A DNA stretch of 64,000 bases from an uncultured Ruminococcus sp. (GTDB lineage Bacteria > Bacillota > Clostridia > Oscillospirales > Ruminococcaceae): contig CAKSMF010000004.1 of assembly GCA_934474025.1 (NCBI GenBank), positions 181,646-245,645 of the forward strand. Reading direction: 5' to 3'. The translations under genes and the position numbers were made by a program. Below the pieces are notes generated by a model. The model saw only the letters and a program-made list of their open reading frames with translations, searched no databases and was not told the DNA's origin. The number at the start of each line of letters is the position of its first letter. Position 1 is the first letter of the stretch. Shown piece by piece: positions 26,680-35,150 of the stretch.

Positions 26680-28200
26680 TTATAATGGTTTACGGTCAAG
26701 ATTTTTATAACGCACCGCTAAAGAAATATGTTTTTTCTGTATATTTTCAGATTCTTCAAGGTCAGCAATGGTTCTTGAAACCTTGAGAATACTGTCATAT
26801 GACCTTCCGCTCATTCCAAGACTTACAAAAGCCTTTTTCATATACTCCTGTGATTCATCATCGATTTTACAATATTCATTAATTTTTGATTTTGTCATAA
26901 GAGCATTGCATTTAATTCCGGTATTTCTGAAACGTTCTTTTTGAATCTGTCTTGCTGTAATAACTCTTTTTCTTATATCGGCAGAAGATTCTTCATGTAC
27001 ATCTGACATCATTTCACTGAAATCCAATGGTGCAACCTCCACTTGCAAATCTATACGGTCAAGCAAAGGTCCTGAAACTTTTGAACGATAGTTTTCTATT
27101 CTTTTCGTACTGCAAGTGCATTCTCTCTGCGTGCTTCCATAATATCCGCATGGACAGGGATTCATTGCACCTATGAAAATCACATCACATGGATAAGAAC
27201 AACTGCCGTTTACTCTTGAAACATTAACTTGTCCGTCCTCAAGAGGCTGACGCAGGTCATCAAGGATTTTCCTGTTAAATTCCGCCATTTCATCAAAGAA
27301 AAGCACTCCATTATGTGCAAGCGAAATTTCTCCGGGTCGTGGAATCGTACCTCCGCCAACTATTCCGGCTGATGATGTAGTGTGATGCGGTGAACGAAAA
27401 GGTCTTTTAGTTATTATCGGCATTTCAGGTGTGACTAATCCTACAATTGAATGAATTTTTGTAGTTTCCAGAGATTCCTCAAATTCCAGCGGAGGAAGTA
27501 TTGACGGCATACGTTTTGAAAGCATACTTTTACCGCACCCCGGATTACCAATAAGAATTACATTATGACCACCGGCTGCTGCAATTTCCAAAGCCTTTTT
27601 AGCAGAACTTTGTCCCTTGACTTCCGAAAAATCAAACGGATAATTATAATCATCATCGGACGGTATAAATCTTTCACATGGTGTAAGTTTCTTTATATCC
27701 CGAAAATGTTCTATAAGTTCGCTGGCATTCTTTACAGCATAAACATTTATTCCGTCAATGACAGAAGCTTCACGGGCATTATCATAGGGAACAAATACTG
27801 AATGTATATTTTTTTCTTTTGCAAGCATGACCATAGGCAAAACGCCATTAATTCCTCTTATATCTCCGTTGAGGGAAATTTCACCTATAAAAGCACAATC
27901 TTTCGGAATATCGTTTACAAGTTCAGATGCACAAAGAATAGCCATAAAAATTGCCATGTCATAAACTGAACCTGTTTTCTTTGTAGCTGCCGGAGCAAGA
28001 TTGACCATTACCGAGGCTATCGGAAATTTTATATCACAGGCGTACAGGGCAGAACGTATACGTTCACGGCTTTCTCTTACAGTAGCGTCCGGAAGTCCCA
28101 CAATATCGAAATAAGGACTGCCACGCCTTATATCAACTTCTACATCTACTAAAAAAGCATTTATACCGGAAAGTCCTAAGCTTGAAATTTTTGCAAACAA
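26680..28200 (-). CDS. YifB/ComM-family Mg-chelatase-like AAA+ ATPase
   Basis: In competent bacteria this family (ComM) is a hexameric helicase that extends recombination branches. The protein is 506 aa, full length, and starts at a TTG with AGGAGGGG before it. Order: N-terminal Lon-protease-like domain (SSLGLSGINAFLVDVEVDI...), AAA+ domain with Walker A GNPGCGKS near residue 220 and Walker B VLFFDEMAEF, a zinc-finger-like CPCGYYG...CTCS, and the C-terminal helical part (SYDSILKVSRTIADLE). It is followed 27 bp later by rodA. Confidence 0.95.
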   Translation of the reverse strand: MFAKISSLGLSGINAFLVDVEVDIRRGSPYFDIVGLPDATVRESRERIRSALYACDIKFPIASVMVNLAPAATKKTGSVYDMAIFMAILCASELVNDIPKDCAFIGEISLNGDIRGINGVLPMVMLAKEKNIHSVFVPYDNAREASVIDGINVYAVKNASELIEHFRDIKKLTPCERFIPSDDDYNYPFDFSEVKGQSSAKKALEIAAAGGHNVILIGNPGCGKSMLSKRMPSILPPLEFEESLETTKIHSIVGLVTPEMPIITKRPFRSPHHTTSSAGIVGGGTIPRPGEISLAHNGVLFFDEMAEFNRKILDDLRQPLEDGQVNVSRVNGSCSYPCDVIFIGAMNPCPCGYYGSTQRECTCSTKRIENYRSKVSGPLLDRIDLQVEVAPLDFSEMMSDVHEESSADIRKRVITARQIQKERFRNTGIKCNALMTKSKINEYCKIDDESQEYMKKAFVSLGMSGRSYDSILKVSRTIADLEESENIQKKHISLAVRYKNLDRKPL

Positions 28201-28277
28201 AAAAACCCCTCCTATTTCATATTTAATTTAAGTATAACACTTTTCGAAATAAATGTAAATATAAACCTATAATTTAA

Positions 28278-28305
28278 CAAAAAAAGCGGAGCAAAAATAC
28301 TCCGC
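28278..28305 (-). terminator. Terminator after the lipoprotein gene
   Basis: On the minus strand GCGGAG and CTCCGC pair around eight bases, followed by seven T. It separates the lipoprotein gene from yifB. Confidence 0.82.
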
Positions 28306-28310
28306 ATAAA

Positions 28311-29063
28311 TTAATATTCTTCTGGAATTTCTATAGTTTGTTCTGCGTCCTGCTCAATAATTTCAACTGTTTCTTCTGATTCCGAATATTCTACAACTTC
28401 CTGAGACTCTGGAATTTCAACAACTTCTTCAGCGTTTTGTTCCGGAATTTCTATAACTTCAGCCGGATTTGACATTGTAGTTTCTTCTGTTGAAGTTTCA
28501 ATAATAGTCATTACAGAAGTTGTTGTTGATTCAGTAACGGACTGAATTTCCTTAAAATCAGAAAAAATAACTTTAAGCTTATTGTTTTCCATATCGAATG
28601 AAACCGGTTTACCGTCTTTTCCTACTGATAAAACATATTCACCGCCTTCAAGACTGCCACTTATTTCAAGTACATTATCTTTTTCAATGCCTTTAAGTTC
28701 TTCAAGACGTGCATTTTCATCAATAGTTTCAATAAGATTAAGCATAAGAGCCTTAACCGGAAGTGCTGACTGCGGAACAGAAAAATCCAGTCCCTTATAT
28801 GATGCACTTACGTTTCCGCTGTCAAACTCAAGCTTGACACCACTTAAAGTGTTAGGTGAAGAAAATTCAATATCCCATACACCATCACCAAAACGTTTTA
28901 AAATTCCCTCGGCATTCAGCTTGTCAATAGTTATGTTCACAGACGACTCAAACGCACAATTAAGACCGTTTTTGCGTGAAGTTTCGCTTTTAATCGGTGA
29001 AGAACAGGCAACCATTACTACTGCCGTTAAAAGCATAACCGCAAATGAAATAAGTCTTTTCAT
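28311..29063 (-). CDS. Lipoprotein with LolA-like fold character and acidic repeat tail
   Basis: I do not recognise a precise family. I chose the ATG giving MKRLISFAVMLLTAVVMVACSS, a clear lipoprotein signal with the Cys at residue 20, for a length of 250 aa. The middle (residues 30-175) alternates short strands and Gly turns (VWDIEFSSPNTLSGVKLEF, GEYVLSVGKDGKPVSFDM), like small LolA/LppX-type lipoproteins. The last 60 residues repeat VEIPE and EEVVEI units, giving a strongly acidic tail. It is isolated by a terminator; nnr lies 82 bp upstream. Confidence 0.75.
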   Translation of the reverse strand: MKRLISFAVMLLTAVVMVACSSPIKSETSRKNGLNCAFESSVNITIDKLNAEGILKRFGDGVWDIEFSSPNTLSGVKLEFDSGNVSASYKGLDFSVPQSALPVKALMLNLIETIDENARLEELKGIEKDNVLEISGSLEGGEYVLSVGKDGKPVSFDMENNKLKVIFSDFKEIQSVTESTTTSVMTIIETSTEETTMSNPAEVIEIPEQNAEEVVEIPESQEVVEYSESEETVEIIEQDAEQTIEIPEEY

Positions 29064-29145
29064 AATACTTTTTCTCCAATCTATGTATTTTTTAAGACTT
29101 TCCACATCTGAGCGGTTATATTGAATCGCCTGAATTTATATTCGT

Positions 29146-30648
29146 TTACTTTATCTTTCTGAATGAATCAGACAGACTGTTTATAATATCTCTTGGCAAC
29201 ATTGCTTCCTGAGTAAGTTTTTCAGCGGTAATATCTCCGGCGAGTCCGTGCATATAAACTCCGATACACGCTGATTCAAAGGCATTATAACCCTGTCCGG
29301 CTACTGCCCCTATTATACCGGAAAGTATATCGCCACTTCCTCCCCTGCTCATTCCGGCGTTTCCGGTAGAATTTACAGCGGTATTTTTATAATCTGCAAT
29401 AACTGTTCCTGCACCTTTAAGTACAACTGTAATATTATATTTCTCCGCAAGTTTTTCCGCACTTTCAAAACGATTGGCGGATATTTCAGCAGTAGTGCAT
29501 TCCAATAAACGTGACATTTCGCCAACGTGCGGAGTTAAAATAATGTCTGTCTTTTTCTTTAGTAAAATATCTATGTCCGATGATATACAATTTATTCCGT
29601 CTGCATCAATAATTACTGGAACTTCTGAATTTTCTACGACAAATTTCGTCAATTCAAAGGTTTCCGGAGTAACTCCCATTCCGCAACCGATAACAATTGA
29701 ATTATAATTGTTAAGATTAAGTTTTTCGGGGACAAAATCCATACAACCCTGTTTTTCGGGTAACTCTATAAATGTAGCCTCCGGTGCAAGAATACTTACT
29801 GTATCTATGCATTTTCCAACGGTGGCAAGCTGAACTAATCCTGCACCGCTTCTCAATGCTCCGGATACCGCAAAATATGACGCTCCTCTCATTAAATTAC
29901 TTCCGGCAATAATGAGAACTTTTCCAAACGTTCCCTTATGTGAAGTGCTTTTGCGTTCGGGTGGAAAATTAGGAAAATTTTCACGTTCAATAAAAGTATA
30001 GTTTCTTTCGGTTTTCAGAAAATCAAAAGCTTTTTCCGGAATGCCTATATCAGCAACAGTTATTTTTCCGCAAAAGTCCTTTAAGGGATATTGTGACAAT
30101 CCTGTTTTCATTAAACCAAATGTCAACGTTTCATCTGCCCGAAAAGTCCCCTCTGAAACTGTTCCTGTAAAACTGTTTCCACCGCTTGAAACATCAACTG
30201 CTATTCTGTAAGCTTTATTCTTAATGGAAAAAATATCAATAATTTTATCGTCAAGCTTTCCATGAAAACCCGTTCCGAAAACACCATCAACAATTATATC
30301 GGATTCAGATATACATGATTTATAATCCTCGGATACACTGACTTTATCCGAAACTTTATCGTACATTTCTTTTGAAAGTTCAGTTTTAGGAGTTCCATAT
30401 ACTAAAAATATACTTATATTCTTATATCCCATATCCGCAAGAATACCAGCAGAAACAGAACAGTCACCGCCATTGTTTCCCGTACCGACAAGAAAAACTA
30501 TTTTCTTATTAAAATCCTTGTTACATCGAATATCTATTATTTCAGCAAGCTTTCTGCCGGCGTTTTTCATAAGTTCCTTTTTAGAAACTCCATATAATTC
30601 GGATTTATCCTCAATAGTTCTCATTTGTTGTGGTGTAACCATATACAT
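29146..30648 (-). CDS. nnr: Bifunctional NAD(P)H-hydrate epimerase/dehydratase
   Basis: This enzyme repairs damaged hydrated NAD(P)H: the N-terminal YjeF domain (1-210) epimerises, the C-terminal ribokinase-like domain (225-500) dehydrates using ADP or ATP. The protein is 500 aa, the normal fused length. Evidence is GTGNNGGDCSV near residue 55 and DGVFGTGFHGKL near 115 in the first half. KGTFGKVLIIAGS, VIDADGIN, LTPHVGEMSRL, VLKGAGTVIAD and the signature GNAGMSRGGSGDILSGI follow in the second. The start follows GAGGAG. Confidence 0.95.
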   Translation of the reverse strand: MYMVTPQQMRTIEDKSELYGVSKKELMKNAGRKLAEIIDIRCNKDFNKKIVFLVGTGNNGGDCSVSAGILADMGYKNISIFLVYGTPKTELSKEMYDKVSDKVSVSEDYKSCISESDIIVDGVFGTGFHGKLDDKIIDIFSIKNKAYRIAVDVSSGGNSFTGTVSEGTFRADETLTFGLMKTGLSQYPLKDFCGKITVADIGIPEKAFDFLKTERNYTFIERENFPNFPPERKSTSHKGTFGKVLIIAGSNLMRGASYFAVSGALRSGAGLVQLATVGKCIDTVSILAPEATFIELPEKQGCMDFVPEKLNLNNYNSIVIGCGMGVTPETFELTKFVVENSEVPVIIDADGINCISSDIDILLKKKTDIILTPHVGEMSRLLECTTAEISANRFESAEKLAEKYNITVVLKGAGTVIADYKNTAVNSTGNAGMSRGGSGDILSGIIGAVAGQGYNAFESACIGVYMHGLAGDITAEKLTQEAMLPRDIINSLSDSFRKIK

Positions 30649-30798
30649 ATTAATTCACTCCTCTAAATTCAACCTGTCAAATTCCAAATAGTCGGTAATT
30701 TCACGAAAACTGACAAGTCAGTATATATCTGACTGAGATTTGATTATATCAGTAAGGAATATCAACTTATCTCATGGCAGAATCCTTTCTGATACTTA

Positions 30799-31356
30799 TT
30801 AAACAGTTGCCTTACCCGTATTGATTTCTTCTTTTGCAAACTTACTTCTTACATTTGAAGGTAAAGATTTTTTTATATTGTCTAACATTCTGCTGTCAGG
30901 TGCAAATACAAGCCTTGTAAGTCCGTAATCCTCATGCTGAAAGTCTGCATAATATTCGTGTGATGCTATGTTATCCGAACTTATTACAACAGTCATATTA
31001 TCAGGTTCTTCAAGGTTTTCAGAATACTTTCCGAAAGCCGTAAACTTTCTTACATCGGTACTGATAAGGGATTTACGTTTTTTCTTTGCAATAATCTTAT
31101 CAATATCGAGTTCACCGTTTGTGAAAGTGTACTCATATTCTACATATGCAGACTGTATCAATGTAAATGTTCCGTATCCTGCTCCGACTGCCAGCAAAAA
31201 TCCTAAAACCGATAATACAGGATTTCCGAGCATAAGCACACCCAATGCAATAAACACAATTGTAGCAAATACTCCAGCTACCGTCATAAGAGTCTGTTTA
31301 GTTTTTTCTGATGCGGTCTGATTTTTCTTTACAAGCTGTTCTGCAAAATTATCCAT
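30799..31356 (-). CDS. Small membrane protein, DUF6106-like
   Basis: This 185-aa protein has two adjacent membrane helices (about residues 23-65, VAGVFATIVFIALGVLML and VLGFLLAVGAGYGTFTL), a charged PH-like region with beta strands (YEYTFTNGELDIDKIIAKKK, LTRLVFAPDS) and a C-terminal basic stretch. It looks like DUF6106-type proteins of gut Clostridia; I am not certain of the family number. No function is known. The start follows GGGAG. It is a single gene, divergent from 31497. Confidence 0.7.
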   Translation of the reverse strand: MDNFAEQLVKKNQTASEKTKQTLMTVAGVFATIVFIALGVLMLGNPVLSVLGFLLAVGAGYGTFTLIQSAYVEYEYTFTNGELDIDKIIAKKKRKSLISTDVRKFTAFGKYSENLEEPDNMTVVISSDNIASHEYYADFQHEDYGLTRLVFAPDSRMLDNIKKSLPSNVRSKFAKEEINTGKATV

Positions 31357-31444
31357 AGTTCTGATATCTCCCTTTTACTAAATCGATATATATTATAATA
31401 ACATAAAAAATTATATATTTCAAGATATTCAATTAAAACTTTGT

Positions 31445-31473
31445 TTGACGAAAACGCTTTAATGTGATATAAT
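31445..31473 (+). promoter_or_regulatory. Promoter of the membrane protein-arsR-amidohydrolase operon
   Basis: TTGACG and TATAAT stand 17 bp apart, 23 bp before the GTG start of the first gene. Confidence 0.8.
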
Positions 31474-31496
31474 ATAAAAAAACAGGGGGATTAATA

Positions 31497-31928
31497 GTGG
31501 AATTTATACTTGTCATTGTAATAATAGCTGTATTATGCATAATATTACGTATAAGCACTGAATTTATTATTATAGGAATACTTGCTTTTATCGGAATTGT
31601 TATTGTAACAATCATGCTTATGTTTATATATTTTTTCATATGCCTGCTGTTTTCTAAAAAACATGAAGCATATTTTTCCAGAATTGACAGACAAAATAAA
31701 AATAAATTCCGGACAGCCTATTATATAGTTGACGGTACAGAATATCCGTGTGTATTTCCGGCAGAAAATATATTTACCAATACTCTTTACAAAAAAGAAC
31801 ATAAATATCACGTCCGGTTAAATCTGCACATGAAACGAGTTTTTGACCGTTTTGCAATTGCAACTTGTATAATAGGGTTTCTGACAAGCTTAGTTGCTAT
31901 AATTTTTATTATATATATGACAGTTTAA
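31497..31928 (+). CDS. Hypothetical membrane protein, 143 aa
   Basis: No family is recognised. It starts with GTG after GGGGGA. Two hydrophobic segments lie at the N-terminus (residues 1-20 and 22-52, rich in Ile), a soluble basic domain of about 65 residues follows (AYYIVDGTEYPCVFPAEN...), and a last membrane helix ends the protein (TCIIGFLTSLVAIIFIIYM). It is 16 bp before the SmtB-type regulator, so it may be a target of metal control, but nothing in the sequence identifies a transport motif. Confidence 0.7.
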   Translation: MEFILVIVIIAVLCIILRISTEFIIIGILAFIGIVIVTIMLMFIYFFICLLFSKKHEAYFSRIDRQNKNKFRTAYYIVDGTEYPCVFPAENIFTNTLYKKEHKYHVRLNLHMKRVFDRFAIATCIIGFLTSLVAIIFIIYMTV

Positions 31929-31944
31929 AAATAAGGAGTTTATA

Positions 31945-32295
31945 ATGAATATGAATTTAAACAGTATACACGGAGTCAGTCATGATTTAGCTGAAAAAAT
32001 CTCTGTGATGTCTCCTGATGACAATATACTTTATGACGCTTCAGAATTGCTTAAAATTTTCGGCGACTCAACAAGAATACGTATAATTTTCGTACTGTGT
32101 CAAGGCGAACTCTGTGTACGTGATATTGCCAACAGTCTTGAAATGACTCAATCTGCAATATCTCATCAGTTAAGAGTGCTGAAACAGGCACGTCTTGTAA
32201 GTACCCGCCGTGACGGAAAAACTATTTTTTATTCGCTTTGCGACGACCATGTAAAAACTATTTTATATCATGCTATTGAACACGTAATGGAGTAA
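31945..32295 (+). CDS. ArsR/SmtB-family metal-responsive repressor
   Basis: This 116-aa winged-helix repressor has the recognition helix in TQSAISHQLRVLKQARLV and the wing at RRDGKTIFYSL. The last helix has Asp100, His102, His113 and Glu116, spaced D-x-H-(10)-H-x-x-E, which is exactly the alpha-5 zinc site of SmtB. The alpha-3 thiol site is reduced: ELCVRD keeps one Cys where CadC/ArsR types have more. It is therefore predicted to release DNA when zinc or a similar ion binds. It lies between a membrane protein and an amidohydrolase; no metal transporter is adjacent. Confidence 0.9.
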   Translation: MNMNLNSIHGVSHDLAEKISVMSPDDNILYDASELLKIFGDSTRIRIIFVLCQGELCVRDIANSLEMTQSAISHQLRVLKQARLVSTRRDGKTIFYSLCDDHVKTILYHAIEHVME

Positions 32296-32303
32296 GTTTT
32301 TTT

Positions 32304-33119
32304 ATGAATTATTTTGATTTTCACACACACGCTTTCACGGATTCACTTGCCGAACGGGCTTTATCCGGACTTTCTGAAACAAGCGGTAAAGTTCCGGCAA
32401 CTGACGGCACTATAAAAGGATTACGTGAAATAATGCATAAAAATAATATAAATGAATTTTTGTTACTTCCAGTAGCAACAAAACCTTTACAGCAAGCAAC
32501 AATAAACAATTGGGCATCAGAAGTTATGGGAGACGGTCTTTATGCCTGCGGAACAATTCACCCTGATTCAGATAACTTTGCCGAAGAAATTCAACATATA
32601 AAGTCACTTGGACTTTATGGTGTCAAATTTCATTCAGAATATCAGCATTTCTTTCCCGATGAAGAAAGAATGTTTCCCATATACAGAAAAATCGCCGAAG
32701 CCGGTCTTATAGCAGTTTTTCATGGTGGCTGGGACCCTTTTGGCGACTCTGATATACGTTGCACTCCTGAACGAATGGCACGGGCTATTGAAAAAGTCCC
32801 AGAATTAAACTTTGTAGTTGCACATCTCGGCGGAATAAACGTCTGGGACGATGTTGAAAAATACCTTGCCGGAAAATTCAATAATCTATGGCTTGATGTA
32901 AGTGTTATCGCAAGTTTCAATATTGACGAAAATCAGCTTGCACGAATTATTTCAACTCATGGCACTGATAAAATACTTTTCGGAAGCGACTGCCCATGGG
33001 ATAATCCCGCAAACGAAATAAACATGATAAACCGTTTATCATTATCAAGTGAAGACAAAGAAAAAATATTCTTCAAAAACGCTCATAAACTTCTTGGAAT
33101 ACACAAAAATAAATCTTAA
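32304..33119 (+). CDS. Amidohydrolase-family metal-dependent hydrolase
   Basis: This 271-aa protein has the amidohydrolase_2 (ACMSD-like) barrel pattern. FDFHTHAF at residue 4 gives two metal His. GVKFHSEYQ near 112, AVFHGGWDP near 142, NFVVAHLGG near 171 and GSDCPWDNP near 229 give the remaining His/Asp ligands. The product is cytoplasmic and the substrate unknown. It starts eight bases after the SmtB-type regulator gene and is its likely cotranscript. Confidence 0.85.
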   Translation: MNYFDFHTHAFTDSLAERALSGLSETSGKVPATDGTIKGLREIMHKNNINEFLLLPVATKPLQQATINNWASEVMGDGLYACGTIHPDSDNFAEEIQHIKSLGLYGVKFHSEYQHFFPDEERMFPIYRKIAEAGLIAVFHGGWDPFGDSDIRCTPERMARAIEKVPELNFVVAHLGGINVWDDVEKYLAGKFNNLWLDVSVIASFNIDENQLARIISTHGTDKILFGSDCPWDNPANEINMINRLSLSSEDKEKIFFKNAHKLLGIHKNKS

Positions 33120-33255
33120 TCAATCAACAGGCTTTATAGGGGAAAATAATAGATTTTACTGATTAACAAAATATTAGGATAATATCACTAAAACAATAAC
33201 ACTAATTGCATGAATTTATGATAAAATATACCGCAGTAGCATTAGGGGGGATAAT

Positions 33256-34419
33256 ATGAACATTAAAAGTGATACAGAAAAAACTATTATAGACGTTGTT
33301 GACGAATTTGACTATTCAACACAAAATCAGAATTATAACAACAGTTTTATAAAATGGAGAAAAAATAAAAAAAATCCTTTTGCGTTCAATTTTTCCACAA
33401 ACAAAAAAGAAAGCCTTTTCATAGAGGGAAAGGGCTTTATAAATAATTCTGCCGATTTATCAGAACGTGAAACAATAAACAAAATTTTTTTTATATTAGG
33501 TATCTCTATGCTTATATGGGTACTGATTGATAACGTTATAAGCAAAATGTTTATAGGTTTCCTTGATATTATGGAAGTCAACATACATACAAAATTTTTC
33601 AGTACATCATACTACGGTGGGAGCATTGAAATAGTTACAGCTATGATTATAATAACGCTTATGAAAATATATATTCCTGTGTTATATCTTCATTACAAGC
33701 TTAAAATGCCCCTCAAAGTTGAATTTATGAGTACAATGAATCACCCTACAGAATTAATAAATTCAATTGCAATGACTCTTATTATATGTACTATAATAAC
33801 TATTCCAGATGTATATTCAAGCAGTGCCAAAGAAATATATTCATATTTTAAAAGTATAGATACTGATATTTCTGTATGGGGACAAGCTGAATATGTCATT
33901 TATACAATATTTGATGTAATTGTACTTTCAATATCTACTGAAATACTTTTCAGAGGTGCGATTTTTTCAGCCCTAAGACAATTCGGAGATGTTTTCGCTG
34001 TTATAGTAACTTCTGTTACCGCATCACTTCTTACACAAAATTTTCAGGATATGCCGGCGGTATTGCTTATTTCTGTTGTAGCTTCTGTTGGTATGCTGAA
34101 AAGCGGGTCAATATTCACAGCTTTTGCGGTAAGTGTTGTTTTTAAAATGTATCAGCTTACTATTGTAATAATTGAATCAAGCTGTTCTGAAAATATGTTC
34201 TTTATAAGAAACTTTGTTATGATAGCGATTTTTGTTGCAAGCACAATTACAATAGCAATTCTGCATATAATAAAAAGAAATAATAAAAAAAAATGCTTTG
34301 CTGAATACCATTCAGAAATATCTATGAAAGAAAGATTAATATATTCATTTAAAATGTTTCCATTTTCAGCAGTATCACTAATATGTATAATAGCTTCTGT
34401 AATAAAAGTAATTTATTAA
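33256..34419 (+). CDS. CPBP-family-like membrane protein with degraded active site
   Basis: The 387-aa protein has a charged 75-residue cytoplasmic head and about eight membrane helices. The segment STEILFRGAIFSALRQFG aligns with the CPBP/ABI (Rce1-like) protease motif EExxxR, but the first Glu is Thr. The expected FxxxH position reads ASLLTQNF, and the later His-Asn motif reads AVSVVFKM, so both catalytic His appear missing. I infer a non-catalytic family member, perhaps a binding or anchoring protein. The start follows AGGGGGG. It is 16 bp before tadA. Confidence 0.7.
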   Translation: MNIKSDTEKTIIDVVDEFDYSTQNQNYNNSFIKWRKNKKNPFAFNFSTNKKESLFIEGKGFINNSADLSERETINKIFFILGISMLIWVLIDNVISKMFIGFLDIMEVNIHTKFFSTSYYGGSIEIVTAMIIITLMKIYIPVLYLHYKLKMPLKVEFMSTMNHPTELINSIAMTLIICTIITIPDVYSSSAKEIYSYFKSIDTDISVWGQAEYVIYTIFDVIVLSISTEILFRGAIFSALRQFGDVFAVIVTSVTASLLTQNFQDMPAVLLISVVASVGMLKSGSIFTAFAVSVVFKMYQLTIVIIESSCSENMFFIRNFVMIAIFVASTITIAILHIIKRNNKKKCFAEYHSEISMKERLIYSFKMFPFSAVSLICIIASVIKVIY

Positions 34420-34435
34420 TAAAAGGATTTTTTAT

Positions 34436-34930
34436 ATGGAAAAATATATGAAAAGAGCCATTGAACTTGCTGAACTCTCCGCAAGTGAGGGGGAAGTTCC
34501 GGTAGGTGCGGTCATTGTAAAAAAAACTACCGGCGAAATCGTTGGTGAAGGTCGCAATATGCGTGAAAGCAGTAAAAATGCCCTTGCTCATGCCGAAATA
34601 ATGGCTATAGATATGGCTTGTCGTACTCTTGGTGGTTGGAGACTTCCGGAATGTGCAATTTATGTAACTCTTGAACCTTGTCCCATGTGTTGCGGTGCAA
34701 TTATAAATTCCCGTATAGATGATGTTATATTCGGAGCTTACGATATTAAAAGCGGTTCAGCAGTATCTGTTCAGAAAATCTTTGAGTTACCTTATAATTA
34801 CCGTCCGGAAGTATTCGGTGGCGTTATGCAAAAAGAATGTGCAGACGTTTTATCACTGTTTTTCAAAAAACTAAGGGAAAAGAAAAAAATTCAAAAAAAT
34901 TTTCAAAAAACTCTTGACAAATCAATTTGA
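34436..34930 (+). CDS. tadA: tRNA-specific adenosine deaminase
   Basis: TadA converts A34 of tRNA-Arg(ACG) to inosine. The 164-aa protein has the zinc deaminase motifs HAEIMAI (His and catalytic Glu near residue 59) and PCPMCCGAI (two zinc Cys near 88-91), plus the GEVPVGAVIV N-terminal loop. The C-terminal tail is Lys-rich. The end of the gene carries the -35 box of the next tRNA gene. Confidence 0.95.
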   Translation: MEKYMKRAIELAELSASEGEVPVGAVIVKKTTGEIVGEGRNMRESSKNALAHAEIMAIDMACRTLGGWRLPECAIYVTLEPCPMCCGAIINSRIDDVIFGAYDIKSGSAVSVQKIFELPYNYRPEVFGGVMQKECADVLSLFFKKLREKKKIQKNFQKTLDKSI

Positions 34931-34942
34931 ATATGATATAAT
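34914..34942 (+). promoter_or_regulatory. Promoter of tRNA-Leu, inside the tadA 3' end
   Basis: A perfect TTGACA and TATAAT are 17 bp apart. The -35 box codes for tadA residues and the stop codon lies in the spacer. Transcription would give a 5' leader of about 45 bases before the tRNA. Confidence 0.85.
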
Positions 34943-34993
34943 AATAAAGCAGTCGGGTGATAGCCCCTTGTAAAAATCCGATTATACTGCAAT

Positions 34994-35078
34994 GCGAGTG
35001 TGCTGGAATAGGCAGACAGGCACGTTTGAGGGGCGTGTGTCGAAGGACGTATGGGTTCAAGTCCCATTACTCGCACCA
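34994..35078 (+). tRNA. tRNA-Leu (anticodon GAG)
   Basis: The 85-base gene has the long variable arm of a type II tRNA. The acceptor arms GCGAGTG and TACTCGC pair with one G-T. The anticodon arm CACGT-TTGAGGG-GCGTG gives GAG, reading CTC and CTT. The T loop is TTCAAGT and CCA is encoded. Confidence 0.95.
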
Positions 35079-35081
35079 CTG

Positions 35082-35112
35082 AAAAGACCTTTATTTGAAA
35101 GGTCTTTTTTTA
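35082..35112 (+). terminator. Terminator after tRNA-Leu
   Basis: AAAAGACCTTT and AAAGGTCTTTT form a long stem with a small loop and a T-run. Confidence 0.88.
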
Positions 35113-35125
35113 TTTAATAAAATAA

Positions 35126-35150
35126 TCCCCTTGTTACAGGGGACTTTTTT
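35126..35150. terminator. Hairpin between convergent units
   Basis: CCCCT and AGGGG form a short hairpin followed by six T on the plus strand. It may also mark the end of the dockerin gene on the minus strand, but its T-run there is interrupted. Confidence 0.5.

Noticed and set aside
33120..33255. A promoter directly before the CPBP-like gene
   Set aside because: TAAAAT is present near 33223 but no -35 box stands at a workable distance; transcription may come through from the upstream operon.
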